Below, one piece after another: positions 46,201-54,325 of a stretch of DNA of 64,000 nucleotides. The stretch is from NCBI GenBank assembly GCA_035610365.1, contig CM069439.1, positions 8,370,001-8,434,000 on the forward strand, given 5' to 3'. Within the stretch, counting starts at the first letter, position 1. Each line of letters begins with the position of its first letter. This DNA is from Aquatica leii. Lineage: Eukaryota; Arthropoda; Insecta; Coleoptera; Lampyridae. The notes below the pieces were generated by a model. It made no database searches. It was not told where the DNA came from and saw nothing but the letters and a program-made list of their open reading frames with translations. Both the position numbers and the translations under genes were made by a program.

Positions 46201-49105
46201 GCCCACAACATCTATTGGACATTCTTACTTCCAAATGCCAAAACCTCAGCCAAGACCAGCTGGCTAAAGTTAAAGTGTTGATCCAACAGTATCAAGATGC
46301 TTTCGCGCTGGAGAATGGTTCCATAGAAAGAACTAACGCAGTAAAACATAAAATTAATACCGGAGACGCTCGGCCGATACTGTTTGTGACGCTGTCTAAA
46401 CTATAAGCTTAAGTAAAGTAGGATTAGTCTCTTTGTTCATCATTTCTTTGAAGGTGTATTTTTAGTTACTATTTAAGCATTACTCATGCATTTTATGGTA
46501 TATACGGGGAAGGAGGGTTGAACACCTGTGTACCTGTAGGGTGTTGGAAGGTTTTTAGTTAGTTTTAAGATACAAGTACCGATGTAAGCGTAGAAGCAGT
46601 TGTTAGAGAATATTAAATGTTAAATAAGCAATTTATTATTTTATTTAAAGACGATAATGTGCATTTGCACACCAAGGCGAATTAATTTAACGCCAATTAC
46701 AAACAGATACCACAACATCCACACAGAATTCCTTTGGCGAAAAGAGAAGAAGCCGAACGAATAATTACAGATAAGGAGAGAAGCGTGAAAACAGCAACCG
46801 GCAGTCGGAAAAGTTTTAAAACTACGTGGTGACAGACGCTTCGTTTTCTATCTGGTCACCAAGAAATACTCAAGTACCAGGCCGTTATACGAAAATCTGT
46901 GGCGAACATTATGGAATCTCAAGAGAGAAATAGAGTTCCACAATATTCAGAAATTGACACTACCCAAGCTTGGTTGTGGCTTAGATCAACTGAATTGGAG
47001 AACAGTTCAAAACATGTTGGAGGTCGTCTTCCGAGGAACAGGCGTTCAGTGTTAGTCTGTAGTTACCAACCAAGGAGAATACCATTGACTGTTACTTTTA
47101 TGATCAAGGAAGTTGCCGAAATAGAGAAAGCTGCCGCTATCGCCACGATCGTTTCTACCGGTGTCGCATCCAACGTCCTGTTCTGGGACAGAAGAGTCTT
47201 AAGAAGAGGGCAGTGAAACGTTCAGCTTCGAGAGCATTCACGAAGCTACTATCCACGTCTAGAACGTTCACGAAAGAATATAGGAGATTTTCGTAGGACG
47301 ACAAAATTATATAAAAGCGATACAAGTGAATCATAGGACAATTATTTCAGTAATTCGAAGTCGGCAGTGTTAAGAAGATTATTCAAGTTTAAATAAATAA
47401 GGGATTAACGCGTGTCGAGATAAATACGACGAATTAAAATTGTGCGTCACTTTAATGTAAACAAGTGTTAAACTGTTAAAGTTAATCGCGGACATTATCT
47501 TTCAAGTGATAGTACTATATTAATTAGTGTAAGTATTTTAATTAAATATCCTTAGATTTAATTAGTTTCGGTTAGTTGTAAACGTGTAAATATTTTTAGT
47601 ATGAATAAATTAGTTTTAATAATCGTTACAATATAATTAATTTATTGAAATAAAAAAGTTCATGCGGTAAGTGTTTAACGGTGTCAACAAACTTAATGCT
47701 ACAGGTTCGCAATTTCTGATTTATTTCGCACAAAATTTTGATTTTTTTAAACGTTTTATAATTTTTATTTATTTTTTGTTAATCAGACACGCTGTATATA
47801 TTTACTGCTTTCTAACGAATAAACATATGTTTGATTTTTTTTTGGATTTCGGATATTGTTATCATTGGGTTATTGTTATCAAAAACTCCAGGATCCAACG
47901 CGATTCTATTAAGCGACGTGCACTGTATATTTAAAAAAAAAATCATAAAGACTTGGCGTAATGTGCAATTTTAAAAAACGTTTTCAGAATTAGAATAAAA
48001 AAGTACGCGTATAAGAGTGTAAGAAAAAAATAAAGATGTATTCTCAACATCAACAAAGAAAAACTCTATAACCAAGTTAATATACAAATACAAACAACTT
48101 TTACAAGAATTTTTGACTGAGTCTAAAGGTAATGGAAGAATATGAAGTCACGCTAATGAAGTATAAGCACGCACTGGCACGCTAGTAACTAGTAGCCAAC
48201 GCAAATTAATCAAGTTAGTGCGTACATTAAGTAGACCGCTATTAATAAATGTTCATTATATTATTACTAGTAAATAAAACATTAGTTTTTTTTAGACCAA
48301 CGTAGCTTAAATTAGAATCTACTCCGATACTAACTTAGTATTAATTAATGAAACCTGTGTATTTATAGAAGTTTTTACAAATAACACTTAAAGGTGAATT
48401 GACGATTAATTCAATTTGTTATTGATTTTTTATGACAAAGTACATTTATGAAAAAAAAAATGTGTCGGTTATGTTGGTAAATGCGGGTATTCGTTTTTTT
48501 TCAAAGTACATTTAAACTGCACGAACCCAAATCTATTACACACTTTTGGATCATAAGAAACAATTCAAGTGCAAATACGTTTTGCATAGAACGATCAATG
48601 CCAAAAAGCGTTTTTCGCATGCAAAGTTACATGTTTCGTCTATTTATGTTTTTAATCAGTCTCGTTTTGTAGTTTCTAAAAATACGCTCCGCATTGACCA
48701 ACACTTGTTGCATCGCTCTGGTATTTGCCTATTCTGTTAGTAGATTTTGCGAAGTAAATATTTAAAAATGGAAATAGTAAAACCCAATAGATTATTGGAA
48801 ACAAAAGTTCAATAGTTTTAGCATTTTTGTTTAAAAAAATAGTAAAATTGTAATACCACAGACTGGTAACTAGTGCTATAGAACAATGTTTTAACTTACC
48901 AGTGAGAATATATTCCTTGTATAGCCAAACTATCGGCCGTCCAATTTTCTGGGTTTTCATATTTGCAGTTAGTTCCACCGCAAAAAACACTGCACTGTAT
49001 ACCTTGCGGTGTTAATCGTCTTATGTTTTCAGACAATTTAGTATAATTTGCCAAAACTAGAGAGTTATCGCCCGACGGCGATGATGTATTTGAACTTTTA
49101 TTCAT
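31269..49105 (-). CDS. PTPDC1: PTPDC1-like protein tyrosine phosphatase, ten exons
   Basis: Exons on the minus strand: 48900-49105, 33244-33324, 33081-33196, 32908-33030, 32690-32861, 32518-32650, 32296-32464, 32105-32245, 31663-32060 and 31269-31613. All junctions are GT-AG and in phase, totalling 1884 nt (627 residues and a stop). Exon 1 carries the Cys-rich block CGGTNCKYENPENW typical of PTPDC1. Then come ITDDILAMARPS, GIKSIINLQ.P.EHASCG and FAWKDYG (WPD-like loop). The catalytic loop HCHAGLGRTG (residues about 171-180) is split by a 46-nt intron. RPGSVQTRGQ and LLHGY-like blocks follow, and a conserved C-terminal region (SQYGWARI, LFDWLECLKSPI) completes it. The human protein (about 750 aa) is a ciliary and centrosomal phosphatase. 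Intron 1 is 15.6 kb of transposons; other introns are 38-57 nt. Confidence 0.9.
33664..34099 (+). mobile_element. Solo gypsy LTR in PTPDC1 intron 1
   Basis: A 436-bp LTR of the same family (starts TAAAACGTTCTCAAG, with the second base mutated from G to A; ends TTTACA). It is flanked by ATAT on both sides (33660-33663 and 34100-34103), a 4-bp target duplication. No internal sequence remains, so it is an LTR-LTR recombination product. It lies antisense to the host gene. Confidence 0.9.
34100..34659. other. AT-rich intronic spacer
   Basis: No coding, repeat or structural feature recognised; AT-rich sequence between the solo LTR and the non-LTR relic. Confidence 0.5.
34660..35344 (+). mobile_element. 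Non-LTR relic, family X, copy 2 (left part)
   Basis: Starts with the same TTTGACCTTACTTATAAAT as the relic at 9345. A frame at 34705-35055 contains KKVEMLKQAKKVRGSEVY.DDDYSKQVQEKRKRL, which resembles the basic segment (AKKLKGTKIYINEDYSKE...KRREL) found near the end of ORF1 or before the endonuclease in many insect non-LTR elements. An FINRQLILEP block follows at about 35138-35170. It is interrupted at TA 35345-35346 by a MITE and continues at 36276. Confidence 0.6.
35347..36273. mobile_element. pogo/Tigger-like MITE
   Basis: The 927-bp element begins CAGTGCACGCCGCTTA and ends TAAGCGGCGTGCACTG, a perfect 16-bp terminal inverted repeat. It is flanked by TA on both sides (35345-35346 and 36274-36275). 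CAGTG-type ends with a TA duplication fit the pogo/Tigger branch of Tc1/mariner. There is no transposase. It contains a second, nested inverted-repeat element at 35666-36180. Confidence 0.85.
35666..36180. mobile_element. MITE nested inside the pogo-like MITE
   Basis: A 515-bp insertion with long terminal inverted repeats (TCACATAATAACAACCATAA at the left; TTATGATTGTTATTATGTGA at the right, one mismatch, extending into GGGAC/GTCCC) and TGTAG on both sides (35661-35665 and 36181-36185). A 5-bp duplication and no coding capacity; superfamily not assigned. Confidence 0.8.
36276..36960 (+). mobile_element. Non-LTR relic, family X, copy 2 (right part)
   Basis: Continues the relic interrupted at 35345. 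The blocks DRLCKICKKAEKTREMP.DWEKVIVPKKETHTINNYRAICS (36710-36830) match the start of a non-LTR reverse transcriptase (W..E.MP.DWK...I.PI.KKGD...NYR.I.LLS). The region is frame-broken and truncated after about 36960. Confidence 0.6.
37030..37085 (-). ncRNA. Hammerhead-ribozyme-like relic
   Basis: On the minus strand the sequence reads TTTGATGAAGCCGC, a loop, GTGGGCGAAACGTTGGCAAC. The order TGATGA, short hairpin, CGAAAC resembles the hammerhead core (CUGAUGA, stem II, GAAAC) known from Penelope-like and other retroelements. The C of the CUGAUGA box is U here and stem I pairing is not evident, so it is at best a relic. A shorter piece of the same sequence sits at 55735-55775. Confidence 0.35.
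37440..38340 (-). pseudogene. piggyBac transposase relic, minus strand
   Basis: Reading from 38340 down to 37440, broken frames give an acidic N-terminus (HLMDEPFGSDNEPG.DDD, about 38290-38240). Then come an HLPGVKGKIRHARKCLEI segment (38017-38075), a core block KFLTAYLRFDDKQTR (about 37795-37730; compare the piggyBac block FLLTNLRFDDKATR), a basic segment with DKL, and YILSKPKKNGI (about 37600-37570; compare YIPSKPAKYGIK). Stops and frameshifts throughout show it is dead. The C-terminal third is missing. Confidence 0.65.
38456..38890 (+). pseudogene. piggyBac-derived relic, N-terminal part
   Basis: In broken plus-strand frames this reads NIPDDATNFKGSEILP, YQFFKYLFTPEIISYIVEKTN.YSI (38570-38645), NITKKEI.SFIWI (38673-38710) and LGYD.LFKIRSFL (38857-38893). 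These are the order and motifs of PGBD-type piggyBac transposases (PYQFFKYFFTDELL, ITKEEIEQFIG, DKLFKIRPLLD). It is cut at CTAT 38891-38894 by gypsy C and resumes at 42818. Confidence 0.75.
38895..39903 (+). pseudogene. pol: Gypsy C: LTR tip joined to protease and reverse transcriptase
   Basis: The element begins with the first ten bases of the LTR (TGAAACGTTC at 38895-38904) and jumps directly into the protease C-terminus (KKYGFHLDMKNDVL). The rest of the 5' LTR, leader and gag are missing. Reverse-transcriptase blocks are WVSPVVLVKK, FCVDYK, LDLKRGYWQV, LCSAPATFERL and VYFDDVIVVG (39739-39768; YFDD instead of YLDD). There are frameshifts near 39510 and 39600. The target duplication CTAT (38891-38894 and 42814-42817) shows that it inserted whole into the piggyBac relic and was deleted later. 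Confidence 0.85.
39904..41880 (+). pseudogene. pol: Gypsy C RNase H and integrase
   Basis: The end of reverse transcriptase (YYRQFVPGFANIAKP, 39985-40030) is followed by RNase H with a deletion after DTD (40165-40173), so the DASN loop is lost. The integrase zinc-binding region (HLHHGTSRRHFGIKKTLGKVRERFYWV) precedes the core, with Asp in AIDIA (about 40951), Asp in HSDP (about 41128) and Glu in VERMNR (about 41244). TAA at 41059 interrupts the core. The GDIVWLYNP tail domain lies at 41567-41593. Confidence 0.85.
41881..42411 (+). pseudogene. Gypsy C macrodomain and CCCH finger (frame-broken)
   Basis: In frame with the integrase tail (ORF 41700-42005) the domain begins DYAIAHCVSEDLDMSRGVAVEF, the undamaged form of the ADP-ribose loop region. 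TAG at 42003 and several frameshifts break the rest, although a Lys-containing VTKK and an LCCGL-like stretch can still be traced. In the finger frame CYFYSQGSC..GESC.YRH (about 42301-42357) has all four CCCH ligands. The polypurine tract AAGAAAGGGACAG precedes the LTR. Confidence 0.8.
42412..42813 (+). mobile_element. Gypsy C 3' LTR (402 bp)
   Basis: TGAAACGTTCGAG...TTCTTACA, followed by the CTAT target duplication at 42814-42817. TATA-like AATGTATAAAATGC at about 42518. Confidence 0.85.
42814..43555 (+). pseudogene. piggyBac-derived relic, C-terminal part
   Basis: Continues the frame from 38890 after the gypsy insertion and the CTAT duplication (42814-42817). Blocks are AVDKQIIS.KTRSSIKQ (about 42860-42915; compare VDEQMVPFKGRSSLKQ), LHKWGYKVYILS (42925-42960), ADRLDLGASSNVLMKL, YKLFFDNWFTSVPLL (43088-43132), and the C-terminal cysteine-rich domain RCKYPQCSSKSFVFCKK, one frameshift, then CLKMDRNCCFH (43443-43550). 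The catalytic Asp in FFDNWFTS is retained, but the frame is broken. Confidence 0.8.
43691..44100 (+). mobile_element. Gypsy D 5' LTR (410 bp)
   Basis: TGAAACGTTCAGC...ATCGTTACA. Preceded by GTAT; the 3' LTR is followed by ATAT, which is close to a 4-bp duplication with one mismatch. Clearly the partner of 47214-47630: they share a CAGCTTCGA(A/G)AGCATTCACGAA opening not found in other LTRs and are roughly 90 percent alike. Confidence 0.9.
44102..44119 (+). other. Gypsy D putative primer-binding site
   Basis: TGGCGTCAGTGTGGGGTT starts one base after the LTR. It has the TGG start and the GGGTT(CG) run expected for complementarity to the 3' acceptor and T arm of a tRNA. The tRNA was not determined. 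Confidence 0.6.
44300..46375 (+). pseudogene. gag: Gypsy D Gag and protease
   Basis: Starts MPVFRYQTKMD. The coiled coil has near-perfect 8-residue repeats (ENSRKMEE) at 44420-44480. Broken capsid-like region (LRGEALGILQTV); the zinc knuckle is degraded (LNCGEIRIVRRH). Protease has LLDTGATKT (45610-45636) and VILGMDAIKKYGFHLDMK (45807-45860). It ends in the N-terminal part of Pol (QHLLDILTSKCQNLSQDQLAKVKVLIQQYQDAF), cut by an LTR-like insertion at 46381. Stops at about 44369, 44619 and 45058 and others. Confidence 0.85.
46381..46705. mobile_element. Solo-LTR-like insertion in gypsy D
   Basis: A 325-bp insertion begins TGTTTGTGACG and ends AATTACAAACA, with a 7-bp inverted terminus (TGTTTGT/ACAAACA), TG...CA ends and an exact 5-bp duplication GATAC at 46376-46380 and 46706-46710. 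This is the form of a solo LTR from an unrelated LTR retrotransposon. Contains TATATACGGGG and AATAAGC/TTTATTATT motifs. It interrupts the gypsy frame exactly at the RPI codons. Confidence 0.8.
46711..47213 (+). pseudogene. Gypsy D: RT stub fused by deletion to macrodomain and CCCH finger
   Basis: About 75 bp of the reverse-transcriptase N-terminus (RIPLAKREEAERIITD, to about 46786) join directly to the macrodomain at AAACAGCAACCGGCAGTCGG. The rest of RT, RNase H, integrase and the first 30 residues of the macrodomain are missing. FVFYLVTKKYS (catalytic Lys region) and PKLGCGLDQLNW (catalytic Asp region) are intact. A frameshift near 47050 precedes the finger, where CYFYDQGSC.NRESC.YRH (47091-47144) keeps all four ligands. 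Confidence 0.85.
47214..47630 (+). mobile_element. Gypsy D 3' LTR (417 bp)
   Basis: TGAAACGTTCAGC...ATCGTTACA, preceded by the purine tract AAGAAGAGGGCAG and followed by ATAT. Confidence 0.9.
47690..47927. mobile_element. Terminal fragment of a pogo/Tigger-like element
   Basis: Related to 9005-9181 over its length. Its right end (ATTAAGCGACGTGCACTG followed by TATA) matches the terminal repeat of the MITE at 35347-36273, including the TA flank. The other terminus is not found. Confidence 0.55.
47940..48899. other. Intronic spacer next to PTPDC1 exon 1
   Basis: AT-rich sequence with no recognised gene or repeat. Short frames at 48481-48740 overlap each other and show no family motif. The donor site of intron 1 is at 48898-48899 (minus strand, G|GTAAGT). 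Confidence 0.5.
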
Positions 49106-50185
49106 TTTCTAAATTACTTTCAGAAAATTATTTTACTCCCGTAGAAACTACATTCGTGACTCTGTGTTATCAAAATGAAACTGAAACGCAGTCGAGGCAA
49201 ATGCTGTTAAGTTTTTCAGCCAAGGAGCGGAAAACGATCGTTAGAAAAATAACAATAAAATATGTGCCGCATTTCCTTCCGTATGCAAAATCAATAATAC
49301 ACTAACGTATTCTGTTTTTAAACTAATTTCAAATGTAAATGAACGGGCGCATGCTTAAAATCATTATTCGATAATATCTGCATTAACTGGTAGAAAAGGG
49401 GGTACCCAAGACTGAAGTACATAGAAATATGTGTCAAAAGGTGTGCATTCGTTTACTACAAATGAAAATCATTATGACACGCTATTTCAATAACGGAAAG
49501 GTTCCGACAGCTTCATTAAGTATTTATAACAAGTTGTTTACATTAAGTCTTTCCAGGGACCATTCATGAATAAACACAACTAACGTTTTGTTTCTTAGTA
49601 TGATAATAATCTAAAATCAATTACAGTTATTCTAATCGCCAAAATAGCCGCGTGTCTAAAATCGTGTCAAAAAACCACTGTTCAGTTTTTCCCAATTTAC
49701 ATATTTTAAGACCCGAATAAATGACAGTGCGTGCTTACGAACAATGAAAAATTAACGACTATTTTCTCAGTTTAACTTGGTAATAATACTTTAAAAAAAT
49801 ACCGTCGCTAATGTTTTTTTTCAAATAATACCAAGCAAAAGCACTAGTTAGATAAGTTTTAAAACAACGACGTTATATATGTTGCGTGTCTTCAAGTAAC
49901 CACTTTTCTTGTCTATCATCGCGACCTTTTCATTTAAATTTATATTTCGTTTATTTTGATAAGGGTGACATTTATTACTGCAACCTTGGGAATAAGCGAT
50001 AAAAGTTTGAAAATAGTGACAAAAGCTTATAATTTTTAACACTCTTGCTGTAGGTCAAGGTTTATATTTCTATTTGGCGGGCGGGTACGTAAAGTAAAAA
50101 CAAATAAAACTAATAAAAACAGAATACCAATTACAATTAAAAACCAAAGTAACACGATAATCTACAGACAACTACAGTTGTCGGA
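49106..50185. promoter_or_regulatory. PTPDC1 upstream region
   Basis: Presumed 5' untranslated region and promoter of PTPDC1, since the ATG is at 49103-49105 on the minus strand. No TATA box or other element stands out, and no open frame is convincing. The assignment rests only on position. Confidence 0.35.
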
Positions 50186-50488
50186 AAAAATGAGTAGTAT
50201 ATAAGTTTAACTTTATTCATTGCCATTTGGCTTACAAATTTGGTCGTGTTGTCTATACATATATACTACATTTTCTTATCCCTTCACCCCCCTTAACTTT
50301 TTCCTCCTGCTCCATACTTCCTCCATCCATTCCGCTCCTTTTCCGTTTTCATCTAAGATATCCCCTATTTTCATCACCTCTTCTCTTAGTTCCCTGCATC
50401 TCTTTCTCATGTGGTTAAGGTCTTCCGTTTCTTCTCCACATAGCCTGCACAACTTTTCTGGTTCTTCTTTCCAGTATTTGTTCCCTAA

Positions 50489-53374
50489 CTATTCGTTGCC
50501 ACATCTGAACCTTGCCACCATTTTTTTCCTTTTGTTGCTTTTAATCTCACTGTCTTTTAAATATTCCGGCACCCCTTCACCCTTGATATCTGTATAATTC
50601 CTATTATATCTGCTCTCTTTTATCTTTGTCCATCTTTCTTGTTTTTCGATGTCTCTATCTCTCCTTATTATTTCTTCTCTTGTCCCTACCCCCTCTTCTC
50701 TTAATTTCTCCACTTCTTCACTCGCGTACCCGTTTCTTTTGTAATACTCTTCTCTGCCCTCCTGCCCGTACTTCACTTTCCCTCCCTTTATCTCTTTCCA
50801 ACATTCTTGCAGAATTTTGCAATCTGTTCTTTCCCTCATTTCTTCCTCGTATTTTATTGCTATTTTCCTGTCTCGATCCTTATTTTTTCTATCTGCACCT
50901 CCTCTCTCACAATATACCCCGGTGTATCCCTGTCCAATCCTAACACCCATCTCCAGTATTTTTCCTGTAGCTCCTCTACCTTCCTCCACTCCTTCCAGCC
51001 CCATATTTCCGCTCCATACATTACCACCCCCTTTATTAATTTTTCGAACAGCAATTTTCTTTTTTTATATCCATCTTGAATACTCTTTCCCCCACACCCC
51101 GGACTTGTCCTATTAGCCTGTTTCCTTTCTTCACCCTTTCCTTTATGTGTTCTCCCTCTTTATTATCCTGTTTCATCGTGTAGCCGAGGTATGTAAATTC
51201 CTTCACTTGTTGCACTTTCTCATCACTCCATCTCCACTCTTCTCTTTTTCTTTTCCCCCTCCTTTTCTAAATATCATTATCTTTGTTTTCTCCGTGTTTA
51301 CTTCCATTTCTTTTTTTCATATATTTCTCTAGCGTTTTCATCATCTCTTTCATTTCCTTTTCCTCCTTAGCCACCAGCACTATGTCATCCGCATACGCCA
51401 ACGACCATACCTTAGCTTTCCCTACCACTATCCCTCCTGTCTGTTGTCCTCTCATTGTCTCTTCCAGATCCCCCGTATATACCGAGAACCGGCTTGGGCT
51501 CAGTGGACATCCCTGCCTCAACCCTCTCTTTGTTATGAATTTCTCACTCTCTTCCCCGTTCACTTTAACCCTGCTTCTCGTTTCTTCGTATATTTCCTCT
51601 ATTCTTTGCATTAATCTTTCATTGATTTTTTTTCTTTTCATATATTCCCACAGCTTTTCCCTATTCACTTTGTCAAAAGCAGCTTTTAGGTCAACGAATA
51701 GTGCTACCATTTTCCCTCTTTTTTTTTCTAGTTCTTTATTTGCTAAGTGTTTCATTATATATATGTTGTCTATCGCCCTTCTTCCTTTTCTGAATCCCGC
51801 TTGTCCGTCTGGAACCAAACTTCTTTCCTCTATTTCCTTCTGTAATCTTTCTTGCAGTATTGTCGCGTACAATTTGTATGCCGAGCTCAATAATGTTACC
51901 CCTCTATAATTCTCGACTTTATTTTTTTCGCCTTTTTTATGTATTGGGCATATTATTCCCTCTCTCCATCTCTCTGGGAATCCTTCCCCTTTCCATATTT
52001 TGTTTATTATTTCCGTCATCCTTTTTGCTACATTTTCTCCCCCGTATATCCACTCTTCTCCTTGTATCCCATATGTATTCTCCTTCTTCTTGACTTACTA
52101 CCGCGTCTTTCCTTTTTTCTTTTTCCTGCTTTTGTTCTTCCCCTCCCAACAGGTTCCGAAAATATATCTCCCATTCTTTAATTTTTATTCCCTTTGTCGT
52201 CCTGTTTTTTTTCCTCTGCTTCTTTAGGTACTTCCATACATCTTCTTCCGTTTTTATTCCTTTAATCTGCTCCTCTTGTTTCTTTTTGTTTTCCTCCTTC
52301 TTTCTGTCGCATGTTTTTTGTATATTTTTACTGCTTCTTTGTATTTTCTTTTTCTTTCTTCCCTTTTTTCCACTGTCTTAATGCTCTTCTTGCATTTTTC
52401 TTTGCTTCCTTGCATTCCTTATCCCACCATTTCTTCCATCCAGTTTTCTCCCCCTTCCATTTTCTAGATCTGACTCTCTCCGTTGCTTTCTCCATCATCT
52501 CTCTCATTTCCTCTACACTTTCTTGTAATTCCTTCCCTATCCATACCGTTTTCCCTATTCTCTCTTTATATCTTTTTATACTCTCTTCTGTCCACTTTTT
52601 TTAGTTATGTACTTCTCCTCTTCCTCTCTCTCTTCTCTTTCTCTTCCTTCCATTGTCAATTCCAGTGGTTGATGGTCTGACTCTACCCTTTCTCCCACTT
52701 TAAATGTCTTTACCTTTTCTGCAGCCTCTTCATTTGTCATTACAAAATCTATTATTGATTCTCCCCTTCCTCCTATGTACGTAAATTCCCCCTTTCCATC
52801 TTCTTCTCTGTTCCCGTTCATTATTTCCCACTCTTTTTCGTTGCACAATTCCAGCAGTTCCTCTCCCTCTTTATTTATCACCTTGTCCTTTGTTTGTCTC
52901 TTTCCCGTCCCTTTTCTTTCTTGTATTCCCCCCTCTTCCCCTATTCTTGCGTTGAAGTCTCCTCCTACTATTATCAATCCCTCTTCCCTCTCTTCTATCA
53001 TCTCTTCTATATTTTTCCTTGTCTCTTTCATTCTACTGCTATAAACCGTCACTACTTTTATTTTTGTTTTTCCCCACTGCATGTTCCTTTCTACAACTCC
53101 TCTTCTCTGTTGCACTTTCTCCTTCTTTTCCTGGTTCAACCATTTTTTCTTATTCCCGTTATTATCCCCCCTTTGCTCTCCCTTTTTCTTTTCTCTTTCT
53201 GCATGTTACACCCACCCACTCAAATTCCTCCGGCAACTCTTTTTCCCACCACTCCCATTCTTTTTCTTCCATCCATGTTTCCTGTAATCCCACTACATCC
53301 TGTTCCTTGATGTACTTCCAGAAATCATGTTCCTTGTTTTTTATTCCTGCTACGTTCCAAAACAATACTCTCAC
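50489..53374 (-). pseudogene. Non-LTR ORF2: endonuclease and reverse transcriptase
   Basis: Starts MRVLFWNVAGIKNK at 53374. APE-type endonuclease motifs are VGLQETW (Glu, about 53290), GGDFNARIG (about 52960; GDFNA motif), SIIDFVMTN (about 52750) and SDHQPLEL (about 52680). Reverse transcriptase at 52019-51267 shows NYRGVTLLSSAYKL, GQAGFRKGR, ALFVDLKAAFDKV, LRQGCPLSPSRFSVY and LAYADDIVLV (YADD at about 51380-51391). A C-terminal region to 50489 ends with a Lys-rich segment. Frameshifts near 53150, 52570, 52150 and 51270 show this copy is dead. Confidence 0.85.
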
Positions 53375-53378
53375 TCAC

Positions 53379-54269
53379 TCACCCCCCGTGCTTCTTCCTC
53401 ACTTTCTTTTTTCTCCTTCTTTTTCTTTTCCATTTCCATCTCTCATTATTCCTTTCCTTTGCCGTTTCGTCAACTTTCCCTCCTTTACCACCCCCTTTGC
53501 CCTTTAGTTTTGCCTTTTGCTTCCCCCCTTCCTCTTCTCTTTCTCTGTACAGTCCCCTATCCTTGTCGTTCCATATGTATCTGTCTCCGTCTATCTCCAT
53601 TTTTCTGTACCCTACCCATACCCTTTTTCCTTCCGCTCTTTTTTCCACCGCTATGTTCATTATTTTTCTTTGCACTCTTCTTTCCTCCCATGTCAAATCG
53701 TGACTTATATATATTCTTGTATTCTTTAATTTCTTCCTCTCCTCCATTACCTTCTGTTTTTCCCCCCATCCTCCGATTTCCGCCACCGCCATCTCATTTT
53801 TCTTCTCTTTGTTTATTACTGTCACTTTTTTCACCTCTACTTTTACATTTAATTTTTCTTCCAGCATCACTGCTAAATCTTTTTGTGGTTTTTACTTCTC
53901 CACCCCTTTATCACAATATTATTCTTTCTTTTCCATCTTTCCTCGTCTTCCGCTTTTTTCTCCAGTTTTTCTATTCTCTCCACCGTTTTCTCTTTTCTTT
54001 CTCCCACTTCTTTTCTCTTTCTCCCATTTCTTTTTCATTTCTTTGATTTCTTGTCTTATTCCTTGCATATTTTCTTCCATCTGTTTCATCATTTCTCTCA
54101 TTAATTCTTTTAACTCCTCCATTTCTTTCCTTCCTCCTTCTGTTCTTGAGGTTTTTCCTTCGCTCTCCTCCGATATCTTTTTAATGTCTGGTGATCTTAT
54201 TGTTTTCTTTCCTCTTTCAAATATTTGTTGCCTTTCTTTTTCCTCTTCCTCTCTCTCTCTTTTATTCAT
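53379..54269 (-). pseudogene. Non-LTR ORF1 (coiled-coil RNA-binding-type)
   Basis: The N-terminal frame 54269-53919 is almost wholly Glu/Lys/Arg and predicted coiled coil (KELMREMMKQMEENMQGIRQ). After one frameshift a second frame (53870-53379) contains NTRIYISHDLTWEERRVQRK and VWVGYRKMEIDG, the arrangement of the ORF1-terminal segment common in insect non-LTR elements, where a helix-rich basic stretch precedes a short beta segment. It ends in a basic tail with a stop at 53381-53379, five bases before the ORF2 ATG. Role inferred: RNA binding and ribonucleoprotein assembly. Confidence 0.75.
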
Positions 54270-54325
54270 CCTTTTCCCCCTTTTGTTATTACTTATTATT
54301 TATTTTTTAAATATTTATTTATTAA

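Larger units (their letters stand above)
50186..54320 (-). mobile_element. APE-type non-LTR retrotransposon, near full length
   Basis: About 4.1 kb on the minus strand with ORF1 (54269-53379) followed by ORF2 (53374 to about 50489). The coding strand is strongly purine-rich. The 3' end reads TACTACTCATTTTT at 50186-50200, and the same 3' end is found at 54326, where a second copy abuts its 5' end. Similar proteins are abundant in insects such as ants. The clade was not assigned; Jockey, R1 and I are candidates. Confidence 0.85.

Noticed and set aside
46381-46705. The 325-bp insertion as a hAT- or pogo-type MITE
   Set aside because: The exact 5-bp duplication with TG...CA ends and only a 7-bp inverted terminus fits a solo LTR better than a DNA-transposon MITE.
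53327-54046. Long plus-strand frames in 50.2-54.4 kb (up to 239 aa, Phe/Leu/Ser-rich)
   Set aside because: They are antisense shadows of the purine-rich non-LTR ORFs. Their composition is what the complement of Glu/Lys-rich coding sequence gives.
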